A DNA stretch of 64,000 bases, taken from the NCBI RefSeq assembly GCF_018882405.1, contig NZ_JACVOO010000001.1:1-64000 (forward strand), given 5' to 3'. The notes beneath the pieces are model-generated. The model saw only the letters and a program-made list of their open reading frames with translations. It did no database searches and had not been told where the DNA came from. Position numbers and translations under genes: made by a program. The stretch is from Polynucleobacter sp. 31A-FELB (GTDB lineage Bacteria; Pseudomonadota; Gammaproteobacteria; Burkholderiales; Burkholderiaceae). Below, in pieces: positions 42,342-51,939 of this stretch; positions within the stretch are counted from its first letter, which is position 1; every line of letters starts with the position of its first letter.

Positions 42342-43121
42342 TTATCTATCGGCAGATATCCAAATCAAGGAAGCAAAACGGCCGGTTTCTTTATCTCTGC
42401 GATAAGAAAAGAATCTCTCTGAATCGTTGAAGGTGCAAAAGTCGCCACCATCAATTTGCTCGATACCCAATGAGCGCAAACGATCTCGGGCTAGTAAATA
42501 TAAGTTTGCCAGGTACTTTCCGGGGCTAGCAACAATTGGCGTAAATGCCTTTGACAGAATATCTAGGCCTTGGGGAGCGAAAGCCTGCAGCACATCTTCA
42601 CCCACCTCAAATGCGGTTGGACCTATGGCGGGACCCATCCACACAACAATATCTCTTGGACTCAAGCCTGGTGATATGGCAAGCATTTCTTGAAGGGTAT
42701 TTTCAAGAACACTACCACTTAAACCACGCCAACCAGCATGTGCTGCCCCAATAACTCCCCCACTCTTGCTTGCAAACAATACCGGCATGCAATCCGCAGT
42801 CAGAATCGCTAGGACCTCATTTGGAATATTGGTGACGGCAGCATCTGCCTCAAATGGTCTGCCACTGGAAGCGTTCCTGTTGATTGGAGTGCTTACAGTC
42901 GCACCATGAATCTGTTTAAGCCAAAGTGGTTCAGTTGGAAGATGTGATCTAACGATGATGCGGTTTTGGAGAACATCCGCCGAATCATCGCCCGCATTCA
43001 ACCCAAGGTTGAGAGTATTAAATGGTGACTTGCTGACACCGCCATGGCGAGTTGTACAAAAGGCCCTTACTTGCTGCGGTGCAACCAAGCTCGGCTCAAT
43101 CAGATTAATTGCGTTGATCAT
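42342..43121 (-). CDS. pgeF: Peptidoglycan editing factor PgeF (YfiH, DUF152)
   Basis: The 259-residue protein has the laccase-like/DUF152 fold, including ADCMPVLF, GVIGAAHAGWRGLSG and GPAIGPTAFEVG. The conserved zinc-site residues are visible: His in QIHGATV, Cys in ADCMPV, His in AAHAGW. In E. coli it hydrolyses L-Ser from miscoded muropeptides. The start overlaps the end of rluD by 17 bases, so translation is likely coupled. Confidence 0.9.
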   Translation of the reverse strand: MINAINLIEPSLVAPQQVRAFCTTRHGGVSKSPFNTLNLGLNAGDDSADVLQNRIIVRSHLPTEPLWLKQIHGATVSTPINRNASSGRPFEADAAVTNIPNEVLAILTADCMPVLFASKSGGVIGAAHAGWRGLSGSVLENTLQEMLAISPGLSPRDIVVWMGPAIGPTAFEVGEDVLQAFAPQGLDILSKAFTPIVASPGKYLANLYLLARDRLRSLGIEQIDGGDFCTFNDSERFFSYRRDKETGRFASLIWISADR

Positions 43122-44145
43122 TTTTGATGGATGCCATTAGCGCCTCTTCTTTAGGCAGATCTTCCTCAGTCATACCCACCAGTGGCAATAAATCGATTAA
43201 ATCTTGTGGGGGAAGCCTAAACCAGGTCATGATTTCATGAGTTGCTGGGTGCTGAAGGCTAAGAGCGTAAGCATGTAAAGCTTGGCGGCTGAAAGGCAAT
43301 GATTTGGCTGCACCAGGGGTACGTTTGCGATAAACAGGATCACCTAAAAGTGGAAAACCCAAGGATTCCAAGTGAACCCGAATTTGATGGGTGCGGCCTG
43401 TCTCTAGGCGGCACTCTAGCAAAACCGTAGGACTTTCAGCAAAAGCCCCTTTAGCCAAGCGTCGAAACAGTGTTGCTGCAGGCTTGCCCTGGGGTGAGCC
43501 AGCTGCCATTTTGAGGCGATCACGCTGATCACGGCCAACGCTTGCCAATACCTTACCCTGAGATGGGGCATCACCCCAAACCCAAGCGAGATAACGTCGA
43601 CCTACTGTCCTCTCCTGTAGCTGCCTTACCAGGGAGGTTTGGGCGATATCCGTGCGGGCCACCACCATTAATCCAGAGGTATCTTTATCCAGGCGATGCA
43701 CAATTCCAGCCCTTGGGAGCAGTTTTAGCTCTGGAAAGCGATGTAATAGGCCATTTAACAAAGTGCCCGTCCAATTACCAGCTGCAGGATGGACCACTAG
43801 GCCAGCGGGCTTATTAATGACAATGACCGTGTCATCCTCATAAACGACATCTAAGGGGATATCTTCTGGTGCAAAAGCAAATTGTTCCGGCATTTCTTGT
43901 GGAAAGACCTTAATACTCTCGCTTCCACGGAGCAAATGGCGGACTTTAGTGACCTTTCCATCAACCGTAACGGCCCCAGCCTCAACCCAGGCCTTAAGTC
44001 GATTTCGCGAATAATCAGGCAAAGCACCACCAAGGAACTTGTCCAAACGCTCTCCACTGACCTCAGAGGGAACTTCTAGGGCAATGAAATCCTCATCATC
44101 GATATAATCAATGGGATTCGAATCGGGAGTATGCGGCAATGCCAC
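43105..44145 (-). CDS. rluD: 23S rRNA pseudouridine synthase RluD
   Basis: The 346-residue protein modifies the helix 69 uridines. An N-terminal S4 RNA-binding domain (RLDKFLGGALPDYSRNRLKAW, in part) is followed by the catalytic domain with the Asp nucleophile in HRLDKDTSGLMVVA and the GRTHQIRVHL block. The start overlaps the divergent bamD start by a few bases if bamD begins at 44139. It forms a unit with pgeF. Confidence 0.93.
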   Translation of the reverse strand: MALPHTPDSNPIDYIDDEDFIALEVPSEVSGERLDKFLGGALPDYSRNRLKAWVEAGAVTVDGKVTKVRHLLRGSESIKVFPQEMPEQFAFAPEDIPLDVVYEDDTVIVINKPAGLVVHPAAGNWTGTLLNGLLHRFPELKLLPRAGIVHRLDKDTSGLMVVARTDIAQTSLVRQLQERTVGRRYLAWVWGDAPSQGKVLASVGRDQRDRLKMAAGSPQGKPAATLFRRLAKGAFAESPTVLLECRLETGRTHQIRVHLESLGFPLLGDPVYRKRTPGAAKSLPFSRQALHAYALSLQHPATHEIMTWFRLPPQDLIDLLPLVGMTEEDLPKEEALMASIKNDQRN

Positions 44146-45038
44146 GCTTAAAGAGCCTTTTAGTTATGTCGGACGTTATTACAGACGCCAGTTTAAGGCT
44201 TGCTGCCACTGTTGGGTCATCTTCTAGAAAATCACTTGTTTCCCTATTTGTTGGAGCTGGCGTTGCATGCTTAGTTCTCAGTGGGTGCGCTGGTAGTGAC
44301 GGTCAAAAAGATGATGCGGATATTTGGTCAGAAACAAAGCTCTACTCTGAGGCAACCGACAAACTGAAAGATGCTGATTATGCAAAGTGCGGCAAGTACT
44401 TTGAAAAGCTAGAGGGACGCTTCCCTTTTGGCCCCTATTCTCAGCAAGCGCAAATTAATGCAGCCTATTGCTACTGGAAAGCACAAGAACAAGCGCAAGC
44501 TCAAGTTGCCATCGATCGCTTCATTAAGCTTCATCAAGGAAGTCCAAATTTAGATTACGGCTACTACCTCAAGGGCTTGATTAGCTTTAATGATGACCTG
44601 GGTTGGCTTGGTAAATTTACTGGACAAGATTTAAGTGAACGAGATCCTAAGGCAGCTAAGGAAGCTTTTGAATCATTCAAAGTCGTTGTTGAGCGTTTCC
44701 CTGATAGTAAATATGCGCCCGACTCTTTGGATCGTATGCGCTATATCGTGAACTCTTTAGCAGAGGCTGACGTGATTGTTGCTCGCTTCTACTATCAGCG
44801 CGGCGCTTATCTAGCGTCAGCTAATAGAGCACAACTTGTTATCCGTGATTACGATCGCGCACCTGCTGTTGAAGAAGCGCTCTACCTTCTAACGAAGTCT
44901 TATGAGAAGCTAGGCATGACTGACTTGAGTAATGATTCGCTGCGTGTATTCAAGCTCAACTTCCCTGATAGCCAGATGATGGTTACTGGCCAACGCGTTC
45001 AAAAAGAGCGCCGTTGGTGGCAGATCTGGAATAAGTAA
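44139..45038 (+). CDS. bamD: Outer membrane assembly lipoprotein BamD
   Basis: The 299-residue outer-membrane lipoprotein belongs to the BAM complex that inserts beta-barrel proteins. The lipobox is LSGC (Cys about residue 50), preceded by a hydrophobic h-region. About five TPR-like helical repeats follow, with FPFGPYSQQAQINAAYCYWK near the start and FPDSKYAPDSLDRM. The start at 44139 has GGGAG nine bases upstream but gives a long n-region; M at 44166 (MSDVITDA) is the alternative. rluD-bamD divergence is typical of the group. Confidence 0.93.
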   Translation: MPRLKSLLVMSDVITDASLRLAATVGSSSRKSLVSLFVGAGVACLVLSGCAGSDGQKDDADIWSETKLYSEATDKLKDADYAKCGKYFEKLEGRFPFGPYSQQAQINAAYCYWKAQEQAQAQVAIDRFIKLHQGSPNLDYGYYLKGLISFNDDLGWLGKFTGQDLSERDPKAAKEAFESFKVVVERFPDSKYAPDSLDRMRYIVNSLAEADVIVARFYYQRGAYLASANRAQLVIRDYDRAPAVEEALYLLTKSYEKLGMTDLSNDSLRVFKLNFPDSQMMVTGQRVQKERRWWQIWNK

Positions 45039-45076
45039 ATTTAAATATGGTGCGTGCTATCAAGTAGCACAGCGCC

Positions 45077-46201
45077 TTACTTGATTACTACGGGCACCCG
45101 TTGTGCCAATGCGCAAATAAGTTCATAGCCAATGGTTCCGCTCATCTGAGCCACATCGTCCACCGGCACTTCTTGACCCCATAGCTCAACCACACTACCG
45201 ATTTTGGCATTGGGTGCTTCACGCAAATCAATCGTTAGCATGTCCATTGATACCCGACCAACAATTGGACAAATCACGCCGTCACCTTGAGCATCAGCAG
45301 CATCAACCCACACTGGGGTGCCATCTTCCGCATGACGGGGGTAGCCATCAGCATAGCCACACGCAATCACACCGATACGCATATCTTCCGGAGCTTGGTA
45401 GCGACCACCATAGCCAACGTGATCACCCTTCTTTAATTCTTGAATGTCAATGATTTCACTACGGAGCTCCATAACTGCTTGAAACTCAGAGCGAACAATG
45501 TCGGCATCCACTCCAGTAGGTGAAACGCCGTACAACATAATTCCTGGGCGAATCCAATCACCCAATGCGTTGCGATGCCAGAGTATTGCCGCTGAATTAG
45601 CCAAGGAGCTTGGAGCTACCAAGCCCTCAGTTGCTTGCTCAAAACAGTCCAGCTGCTCACCTACCGATGGAGCTTGATCGACTTGATCAGCATTAGCAAA
45701 ATGAGTCATGTGATGCATGTGATAACCAGCAACATGCAAACGGTGAAAAGCTGTCCGGTATTGCTCCGGCCTAAAGCCAAGGCGATTCATGCCGGAATTG
45801 AGCTTCAAAAAGAGATTGATTGGGTTGCCCGAATGATTAACAAAAGACTCCAGCCATAAGACTTGCTTCTCACTATGAACCACCAAATCACATCGGAGCT
45901 TACTTGCTAACTCAAGCTCTTTTTGACTAAAAAGACCCTCCAAAAGCAGGATGCGGCCATCCCACCCATGATCTCTGAGCCATTGTGCATCTGCAATATC
46001 CAGCAAGGCAAAACCATCGGTAGACTCCAGCCCTTTAAATGCAGCCTCAAGGGTGTGCCCATAGGCTTTAGCCTTTACAACCGACCAGATTTTGGATTCC
46101 GGGGCCAGCTCACGAATACGACCTAAATTATGACGAAAGGCATCAGTGTGTATAGTTGCCAAAATTGGCCTATTTATCAAGCGATTAGCCGACGAGCTCA
46201 T
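45077..46201 (-). CDS. alr: Alanine racemase
   Basis: The PLP enzyme supplies D-alanine for peptidoglycan. The PLP-binding Lys43 is in SVVKAKAYGH, and catalytic Tyr lies in VIACGYADGYPR. The frame opens at 46219, but ATG at 46199-46201 has AGGAGG seven bases upstream, so I start there (374 residues). It is divergent from lplT. The motif has Lys where VVKADAYGHG or VVKANAYGHG is usual (KAKAYGHT), still with the PLP lysine. Confidence 0.95.
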   Translation of the reverse strand: MSSSANRLINRPILATIHTDAFRHNLGRIRELAPESKIWSVVKAKAYGHTLEAAFKGLESTDGFALLDIADAQWLRDHGWDGRILLLEGLFSQKELELASKLRCDLVVHSEKQVLWLESFVNHSGNPINLFLKLNSGMNRLGFRPEQYRTAFHRLHVAGYHMHHMTHFANADQVDQAPSVGEQLDCFEQATEGLVAPSSLANSAAILWHRNALGDWIRPGIMLYGVSPTGVDADIVRSEFQAVMELRSEIIDIQELKKGDHVGYGGRYQAPEDMRIGVIACGYADGYPRHAEDGTPVWVDAADAQGDGVICPIVGRVSMDMLTIDLREAPNAKIGSVVELWGQEVPVDDVAQMSGTIGYELICALAQRVPVVIK

Positions 46202-46251
46202 ATCCACCCCTCCTTTCATGTTTTAATTACATTAATGACTAGATTGTACGA

Positions 46252-47571
46252 ATGAACCGTAGTTTTTACATCATTATGGCGGCGCAATTTTTTTCGTCGC
46301 TTGCTGATAACGCATTGCTGATCGCAGCAATCGCCCTCTTGGTCCAGCTTAACGCTCCGGCCTGGATGACTCCTTTACTCAAATTATTCTTCGTTCTCTC
46401 TTATGTATTGCTGGCAGCCTTTGTGGGAGCCTTTGCTGACTCCCGCCCCAAGGGTAATGTCATGTTCATTACCAATACGATTAAGTTTGTTGGCTGTGTA
46501 GTGATGCTCTTTGGTAGCCACCCTTTGCTAGCCTATGCCATTGTTGGCCTTGGGGCTGCTGCCTACTCACCAGCTAAATACGGCATCCTGACCGAATTGC
46601 TCCCTCCGGAGAAGCTGGTTGCCGCCAATGGTTGGATTGAGGGCCTCACTGTTGGCTCGATCATTATGGGCACAGTACTTGGAGGCGTCCTGATTAGCAA
46701 GTCTGTATCCCAAAGTCTTTTGGGGTTTGATATGCCCATCCTTGAGACTAGTATTGATACTGCCGCAGAATCAGCAATCATCATCATCATGATGATTTAT
46801 GTGCTGGCTGCCCTAATCAATTTACGCATTCCAGATACCGGGGCGCGCTATGAATCCCAGAAAACCAATCCGATTGAGTTGGTAAAAGATTTTGCTGTTT
46901 GCTTTAAGACCCTCTGGGATGATCGCCTTGGACAGATCTCCTTGGCAGTGACCACCCTATTTTGGGGTGCTGGCGCTACCTTGCAGTTTATTGTGATTAA
47001 GTGGGCTCAAGTTGCCTTGCATATGACCTTATCCCAAGGAGCGATTCTTCAGGCAATCTCTGCGGTTGGCGTTGCCGGAGGGGCTGTTTGGGCAGCTTGG
47101 CGCGTACCTCTACGTAGCTCCCTCAAAGTCCTTCCTTATGGCATTGCCATGGGTCTTGTGGTCTGCGTCATGGCAATCTACAACTCAGACATGCTGCCCA
47201 ATACAACGCTTTGGACTATTGGTAAGTTTGAGATCTCCCTAAACCTATTGCCAGCTTATTTCTTATTGATATTGGTTGGTTGGCTGGCTGGTTACTTCGT
47301 GGTGCCAATGAACGCACTGCTTCAACATCGTGGGCACGTTCTGATGTCTGCCGGTCATTCCATTGCCGTGCAAAACTTTAATGAAAATATTTCAGTGTTG
47401 ATGATGCTCTTAATCTACTCTGGATTAATTTGGCTGGATGCTCCGATTCAGGCGGTAATTATTGGCTTTGGTGTCGCTGTAAGCGCAATTATGTGGCTAG
47501 TGATTAAACGTCATGCTGCCAATCAAGCTGAATATGACTCAATGCATTTAATTGGCGAGCACAAGCACTAA
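46252..47571 (+). CDS. lplT: Lysophospholipid transporter LplT
   Basis: The 439-residue inner-membrane protein of the major facilitator superfamily has about twelve transmembrane helices, starting FYIIMAAQFFSSLADNALL. LplT flips lysophospholipids inward so that they can be re-acylated; enterobacteria pair it with Aas, which is not seen here. The N-terminal FFSSLADN and GLGAAAYSPAKYGILTELLP are typical of LplT. It converges on the HolD-like gene. Confidence 0.85.
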   Translation: MNRSFYIIMAAQFFSSLADNALLIAAIALLVQLNAPAWMTPLLKLFFVLSYVLLAAFVGAFADSRPKGNVMFITNTIKFVGCVVMLFGSHPLLAYAIVGLGAAAYSPAKYGILTELLPPEKLVAANGWIEGLTVGSIIMGTVLGGVLISKSVSQSLLGFDMPILETSIDTAAESAIIIIMMIYVLAALINLRIPDTGARYESQKTNPIELVKDFAVCFKTLWDDRLGQISLAVTTLFWGAGATLQFIVIKWAQVALHMTLSQGAILQAISAVGVAGGAVWAAWRVPLRSSLKVLPYGIAMGLVVCVMAIYNSDMLPNTTLWTIGKFEISLNLLPAYFLLILVGWLAGYFVVPMNALLQHRGHVLMSAGHSIAVQNFNENISVLMMLLIYSGLIWLDAPIQAVIIGFGVAVSAIMWLVIKRHAANQAEYDSMHLIGEHKH

Positions 47572-47584
47572 GCGGAAGGCTTAG
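47568..47584. terminator. Short hairpin holding both convergent stop codons
   Basis: CTAAGC (47568-47573) and GCTTAG (47579-47584) form a 6-bp stem with 5-base loop. The stops of lplT and the HolD-like gene lie in the arms. No T-run follows on the plus strand; a weak terminator at best. Confidence 0.3.
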
Positions 47585-48141
47585 ATATTTTGCAATACTG
47601 ATTTAGCAAGCAATAAATCCTGCCAAAATAGCGCCTTATCTTTTGGTCTAGCAATCAATTGATTTAACTCAAAAGTCGCAATCAGCGGTAGATCCTCTGC
47701 GCCATCAGCATTAATAGCTAAGACTGTTTCGCGAAGCTCTGGAAGAGCATCACGTTCACCCGATAATTTTTGAGCGGCTGAGCCACCAAAAGCTACAGCA
47801 ACTATCGGAGCTCCATCTTGCGGCAACAATTCCGGATTGAACTTATCCGCAGGATTTTTCCAAGACCATTCTTGTGGGGTTAAACCCAGAACACGAATGA
47901 TGTTCTGAAAAAGCACTTCTGCGTCACCTTGAGGTTTGCTACCAAAAAACCACCATATTCCAGAAGAGGTTCGCTCGCGTGCTTCTGAGGCAACAGGGGC
48001 TGAAGTAGCCAGTGGATCAGCATCCTGGGTAAGCACTTCTGCAGAAGCCATTACTTGAGTTTGCGCTGGAATAGCATCCCGTGAAGTCCACTCGGTAATA
48101 CCCATCTCTTTCAGAAAGGCAGAATTTGCACTCATGTTCAT
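47581..48141 (-). CDS. Degenerate uracil-DNA-glycosylase-fold protein, HolD (DNA polymerase III psi)-like
   Basis: The 186-residue protein has no confident family assignment. The N-terminus (residues 10-22, LKEMGITEWTSRD) resembles the chi-binding peptide of HolD (psi), which has the same LGIT-W pattern. Residues about 112-180 (VAVAFGGSAAQKL, LIATFELNQLI, KDKALFWQDLLLAK) resemble the second half of family 4 uracil-DNA glycosylases, but the catalytic His-Pro motif is replaced by FELN and the iron-sulfur cysteines are missing, so glycosylase activity is unlikely. It overlaps rimI by 4 bases; in E. coli holD is also beside rimI. From these points a psi-type role at the replisome is inferred. Confidence 0.6.
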   Translation of the reverse strand: MNMSANSAFLKEMGITEWTSRDAIPAQTQVMASAEVLTQDADPLATSAPVASEARERTSSGIWWFFGSKPQGDAEVLFQNIIRVLGLTPQEWSWKNPADKFNPELLPQDGAPIVAVAFGGSAAQKLSGERDALPELRETVLAINADGAEDLPLIATFELNQLIARPKDKALFWQDLLLAKSVLQNI

Positions 48142-48683
48142 GCCTCAAGCTTAATCGATTTAGCCAAAACCAGAGCATCTTCACGCAATCCGCTTGCCGC
48201 ATCAACTGGGTAATAGTTTTTGCGCAAACCAATCTGTTCGTATCCCAGGCTTTGATATAGTTTTAAGGCTGCATCGTTGCTGGGGCGAACCTCAAGAATA
48301 ATCCGAGGCATTTTTTGCTGCGCTGCTACACCCTCGATTGCATTCATCATTTTTATGCCAATACCTAGACGACGCAATTTTGGAGAAACGGTAATGTTCA
48401 GGAGATGCAACTCATCTACCGCCGGAAATAAAATGCAGTAAGACCAAAGCACTTCTGGATCCAAATAACTACCCTTAACTGTATCTGTCAATTGAGGTCG
48501 CACACAGTATGCCCAATGACCAGCAGCAAGTGAATCTGAAAAATTACCCTTTGTCCATGGATGAATGTGCGAAACAGATTCAATGGCTAGAACAGAATCT
48601 AAATCTGCTACCGTCATGGGTAGAAATGAGAGCTCTGATACTCCTTCGGTACTGGAGTGCAAGGAATCGATGTTATCAACCAT
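48138..48683 (-). CDS. rimI: Ribosomal protein bS18-alanine N-acetyltransferase RimI
   Basis: The 181-residue GNAT acetyltransferase has the acetyl-CoA loop LRRLGIGIKMMNAIE and conserved LEVRPSNDAALKLYQSLGYEQIG. It acetylates the N-terminal Ala of S18. It overlaps tsaB by 8 bases and the HolD-like gene by 4, forming a tight tsaB-rimI-holD-like unit. tsaB-rimI pairing is widespread. Confidence 0.9.
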   Translation of the reverse strand: MVDNIDSLHSSTEGVSELSFLPMTVADLDSVLAIESVSHIHPWTKGNFSDSLAAGHWAYCVRPQLTDTVKGSYLDPEVLWSYCILFPAVDELHLLNITVSPKLRRLGIGIKMMNAIEGVAAQQKMPRIILEVRPSNDAALKLYQSLGYEQIGLRKNYYPVDAASGLREDALVLAKSIKLEA

Positions 48684-49398
48684 GTTGCTGAATTCGTTCC
48701 GCAGTAGTCAATGCCACCTTGTTTCGAATATATAGAGGCTCCAGTAGATGTACATCTTGCTGCAGGCCTTTACCCCACATTTCCTCCGCACAAGCCAAAA
48801 CGCCTAGAGCATTCACTCCGATAGCGGAATCAAGATGAGTACTGGCTAATGGATGTGAAGTGTTGGTAAATAGTCGATCACCAAATTCTAGAAGCGCACT
48901 GCCCGCTAGAAAATCAATATTTGAAAGCTCCAATGCCTCTGGTGGCGTCAGATGTATTTCTCCCTGCCGCTGAGGCAATTGATTGGCCAGAATCTTGTAG
49001 CTAGCCCAATAAACCTCTTCCATGCGGGCATCAACTGCAATGACAAATGATTGAGCCCCCGAAGAAATAAATGCTGGAGTTTGAACAAGTTGACTAGCAA
49101 TGGCATCTAGACTGGCTACAGGCAAAACTGGCAGCCTTGCCGCAATGGCTAGACCCTGAACAGCAGCCACACCTAAGCGCACTCCAGTGAAAGCTCCAGG
49201 GCCATTACCAATCGCAATCGCATCTAGAGAAGAAAGTTTAATCGAAGCTTCGGATAACAACTCTTCCACCCAAGGCAATAAGAGTTGGCTAGCGCCAGCC
49301 GACACTTTTTGGTGACGAACTAAAGGTGCGGCATCAGGTAAAGATAAAGCCACCGAACACCAAGCTGAGGAGGTGTCGATGGCCAATATACGCGTCAA
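48676..49398 (-). CDS. tsaB: tRNA threonylcarbamoyladenosine biosynthesis protein TsaB
   Basis: The 240-residue protein is the scaffold partner of TsaD in t6A modification of tRNAs reading ANN codons. The ASKHA start TRILAIDTSSAWCSVAL and IGNGPGAFTGVRLGVA are visible. The upstream neighbour is the VOC gene, 17 bases away; whether they share a transcript is unknown. Confidence 0.95.
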   Translation of the reverse strand: MTRILAIDTSSAWCSVALSLPDAAPLVRHQKVSAGASQLLLPWVEELLSEASIKLSSLDAIAIGNGPGAFTGVRLGVAAVQGLAIAARLPVLPVASLDAIASQLVQTPAFISSGAQSFVIAVDARMEEVYWASYKILANQLPQRQGEIHLTPPEALELSNIDFLAGSALLEFGDRLFTNTSHPLASTHLDSAIGVNALGVLACAEEMWGKGLQQDVHLLEPLYIRNKVALTTAERIQQHG

Positions 49399-49415
49399 TT
49401 TGGACTCTCTAGATT

Positions 49416-49880
49416 CTATGAACTCAGACCCGCAATGATATCTGGTGGCGCCTGAACTAGCTCAATCAATACACCCTCACCACAGAACGGAAACTCTTCA
49501 TTTCCCTTTGGGTGAACAAAGGTGATGTCATATCCCGCAGCACCCTTACGAATACCACCTGGAGCAAAGCGCAGGCCTTGATCTGACAACCATTCAACAG
49601 CCTTTGGTAGGTCGTCTACCCATAGGCCAATGTGATTTAAAGGTGTCTGATGAACGGCAGGCTTCTTTTCGATATCGAAAGGTTGCATGAGATCAACTTC
49701 AATCTCATGAGCACCTTTACCGATCGCGCAGATATCTTCATCAACGTTTTCACGCTCAGAGACAAAAGTACTCTTGTATTCAAAGCCTAACAACTCAACC
49801 CAAAGCTTACGGAGGCGATCTTTGTTTTCGCCACCGATAGCAACTTGCTGAATCCCCAAAATCTTGAATGGTTTAGTCAT
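49416..49880 (-). CDS. VOC (glyoxalase/bleomycin-resistance) protein, possible methylmalonyl-CoA epimerase
   Basis: The 154-residue protein has two beta-alpha-beta-beta-beta modules. Candidate metal ligands are Gln12 (IQQVAIG) where His is usual, Glu in AHEIEVDL, His in [10 protein letters not shown] and Glu in VLIELVQAP. Position directly after pccA in a methylmalonyl-CoA cluster suggests a methylmalonyl-CoA epimerase, since an (S)/(R) epimerase is needed between PCC and MCM and none else is seen in the window. The Gln12 change could mean altered activity or a different VOC reaction. Confidence 0.6.
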   Translation of the reverse strand: MTKPFKILGIQQVAIGGENKDRLRKLWVELLGFEYKSTFVSERENVDEDICAIGKGAHEIEVDLMQPFDIEKKPAVHQTPLNHIGLWVDDLPKAVEWLSDQGLRFAPGGIRKGAAGYDITFVHPKGNEEFPFCGEGVLIELVQAPPDIIAGLSS

Positions 49881-49888
49881 GACTAGCC

Positions 49889-51925
49889 TTATTCAAAACG
49901 AATGATCAACTGATCAACCGCCAAGCTTTCACCAACATTGGCGCAGATCTCAGCAACGACACCATCTTGTCCAGCAACGAGCGTGTTCTCCATTTTCATT
50001 GCTTCAATAGCAGCCAATTTCTGACCGGCAGTTACAGCTTCGCCCACCTTGACAGAAATGTTGGTCAATAGACCAGGCATTGGAGACATAACAAGCTTAG
50101 AAGTATCTGGCGGAACCTTAACCAACATGCGACGTTGGAGTTCGGCACCCAGAGGACTTAAGACCATACATTCGTAATGCGCACCATCTAAGACGAGTGC
50201 GTATTTAACACCCTTACGCTCTACTTGTGCGGTGATCTTGTGCGTGCCATTAATGGTTGCACGTAGGCAAAGCTCGCCTGGACGCCAATTGCTAACGATG
50301 TTGTAACGACTAACATCGCTCTCTTCTTCTATGTAGACAGAGTAGACGCCATCTTTCAGATCAACGCGAACTGGAATCTCTTGAATCTCTTCGCTTGAAC
50401 CTACTCGTGAGCCAGTAACCACGACAAACTTCTTCGCAATCGTCATTTCATGACCGGCCAATTGGCCATCAATCATCTTGATGTGCTCAAGGTATCGATA
50501 GCGCATAAATGCCGCTAAGGCTGCTAAACGCTTCGGATCAGCTGGCTGAACAGAATCCTTTTTGAAGCCATCTGGATATTCTTCAGCGATAAAGCCAGTA
50601 GTGAAGTCGCCTGAGACAAATCGTGGATGCTGCAAAAGTGCTGCCTGGAAAGGAATGTTTGAATGAATGCCTCGAATGACAAAGTCATTGAGAGCAGCGC
50701 GCATCTTCTCAATTGCTTCAGTGCGATCCTTGCCATGAACGATCAACTTCGCAATCATCGAGTCGTAGTACATTGGGATCTCGCCACCCTCGTACACACC
50801 AGTATCTACGCGCACGCCATCTAACTCTTCTGGCGGACGGTATTTCACTAATCGGCCGGTAGACGGCAAGAAGTTACGGAATGGATCATCCGCATTAATA
50901 CGGCACTCCATTGACCAACCATCAAGCTTAATATCTTCTTGTTTAAATGCCAGCTTCTCACCAGCAGCTACACGAATCATTTGCTCAACTAAATCTAAGC
51001 CGGTAATGCCTTCAGTTACTGGATGCTCAACTTGCAAGCGGGTATTCATCTCGAGGAAGTAGAAAGACTTATCTTTACCAACTACGAACTCGACTGTACC
51101 GGCGGATTGATAGTTCACAGCCTTTGCCAAAGCAACAGCTTGCTCACCCATTGCCTTACGAGTTGCAGGATCAATAAATGGAGATGGAGCTTCTTCGATA
51201 ACCTTTTGATGGCGACGCTGAATCGAGCAATCACGCTCGCCCAAATACACTACATTGCCATGTGAATCACCCAGAACCTGAATCTCAATATGGCGCGGGC
51301 CTTCGACAAACTTTTCAATGAAGATACGGTCATCGCCAAAGCTATTCATTGCCTCTGTTTTACAGGCAGCAAAGCCTTCGGCAGCCTCTTTATCATTAAA
51401 TGCAACACGCAAGCCCTTACCACCACCGCCTGCTGATGCCTTGATCATCACCGGGTAACCGATACCTTGGGCAATCTTGACTGCTTCTTCAGTTGTATCA
51501 ATCGCTTCGTTGTAGCCAGGAATGGTATTAACCTTAGCATCAAGAGCAAGCTTTTTCGAGGCGATTTTGTCGCCCATGGCTGCAATTGACTGATGCTTTG
51601 GCCCAATAAATACAATGCCTTCTTCTTCGCAGCGTTTAGCAAACTGTTCGTTCTCAGATAAGAAACCATAGCCTGGATGAACCGCTTCAGCGCCAGTATC
51701 TTTACAAGCCTGAATAATGCGATCCATGACTAAGTAGGATTCGCGTGAAGGAGCTGGTCCAATACAAACGGCTTCATCAGCCAGCTGCACATGACGCGCC
51801 TCTTTATCCGCCTCGGAATAGACGGCTACTGTCTTGATGCCCATCTTCTTGGCGGTTTTCATTACACGGCAAGCAATCTCACCGCGGTTTGCAATCAAAA
51901 TTTTCTTAAACATTTTCGTAGTCAT
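49889..51925 (-). CDS. pccA: Propionyl-CoA carboxylase, alpha (biotin carboxylase and carrier) subunit
   Basis: The 678-residue subunit carboxylates biotin with bicarbonate and ATP. It has an N-terminal biotin carboxylase domain ([15 protein letters not shown]), ATP-grasp loop [14 protein letters not shown], the conserved [15 protein letters not shown], and a C-terminal biotinyl domain with the lysine in AIEAMKMEN (about residue 643). The substrate propionyl-CoA is inferred from the neighbouring pccB, meaB and mcm. The internal ATG (51913) is an alternative start. Confidence 0.9.
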   Translation of the reverse strand: MTTKMFKKILIANRGEIACRVMKTAKKMGIKTVAVYSEADKEARHVQLADEAVCIGPAPSRESYLVMDRIIQACKDTGAEAVHPGYGFLSENEQFAKRCEEEGIVFIGPKHQSIAAMGDKIASKKLALDAKVNTIPGYNEAIDTTEEAVKIAQGIGYPVMIKASAGGGGKGLRVAFNDKEAAEGFAACKTEAMNSFGDDRIFIEKFVEGPRHIEIQVLGDSHGNVVYLGERDCSIQRRHQKVIEEAPSPFIDPATRKAMGEQAVALAKAVNYQSAGTVEFVVGKDKSFYFLEMNTRLQVEHPVTEGITGLDLVEQMIRVAAGEKLAFKQEDIKLDGWSMECRINADDPFRNFLPSTGRLVKYRPPEELDGVRVDTGVYEGGEIPMYYDSMIAKLIVHGKDRTEAIEKMRAALNDFVIRGIHSNIPFQAALLQHPRFVSGDFTTGFIAEEYPDGFKKDSVQPADPKRLAALAAFMRYRYLEHIKMIDGQLAGHEMTIAKKFVVVTGSRVGSSEEIQEIPVRVDLKDGVYSVYIEEESDVSRYNIVSNWRPGELCLRATINGTHKITAQVERKGVKYALVLDGAHYECMVLSPLGAELQRRMLVKVPPDTSKLVMSPMPGLLTNISVKVGEAVTAGQKLAAIEAMKMENTLVAGQDGVVAEICANVGESLAVDQLIIRFE

Positions 51926-51939
51926 GATTTATCGGCGCC

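Noticed and set aside
45054-45070. GTGCTA/TAGCAC hairpin after bamD as a terminator
   Set aside because: The stem is only 6 bp and no T-run follows.
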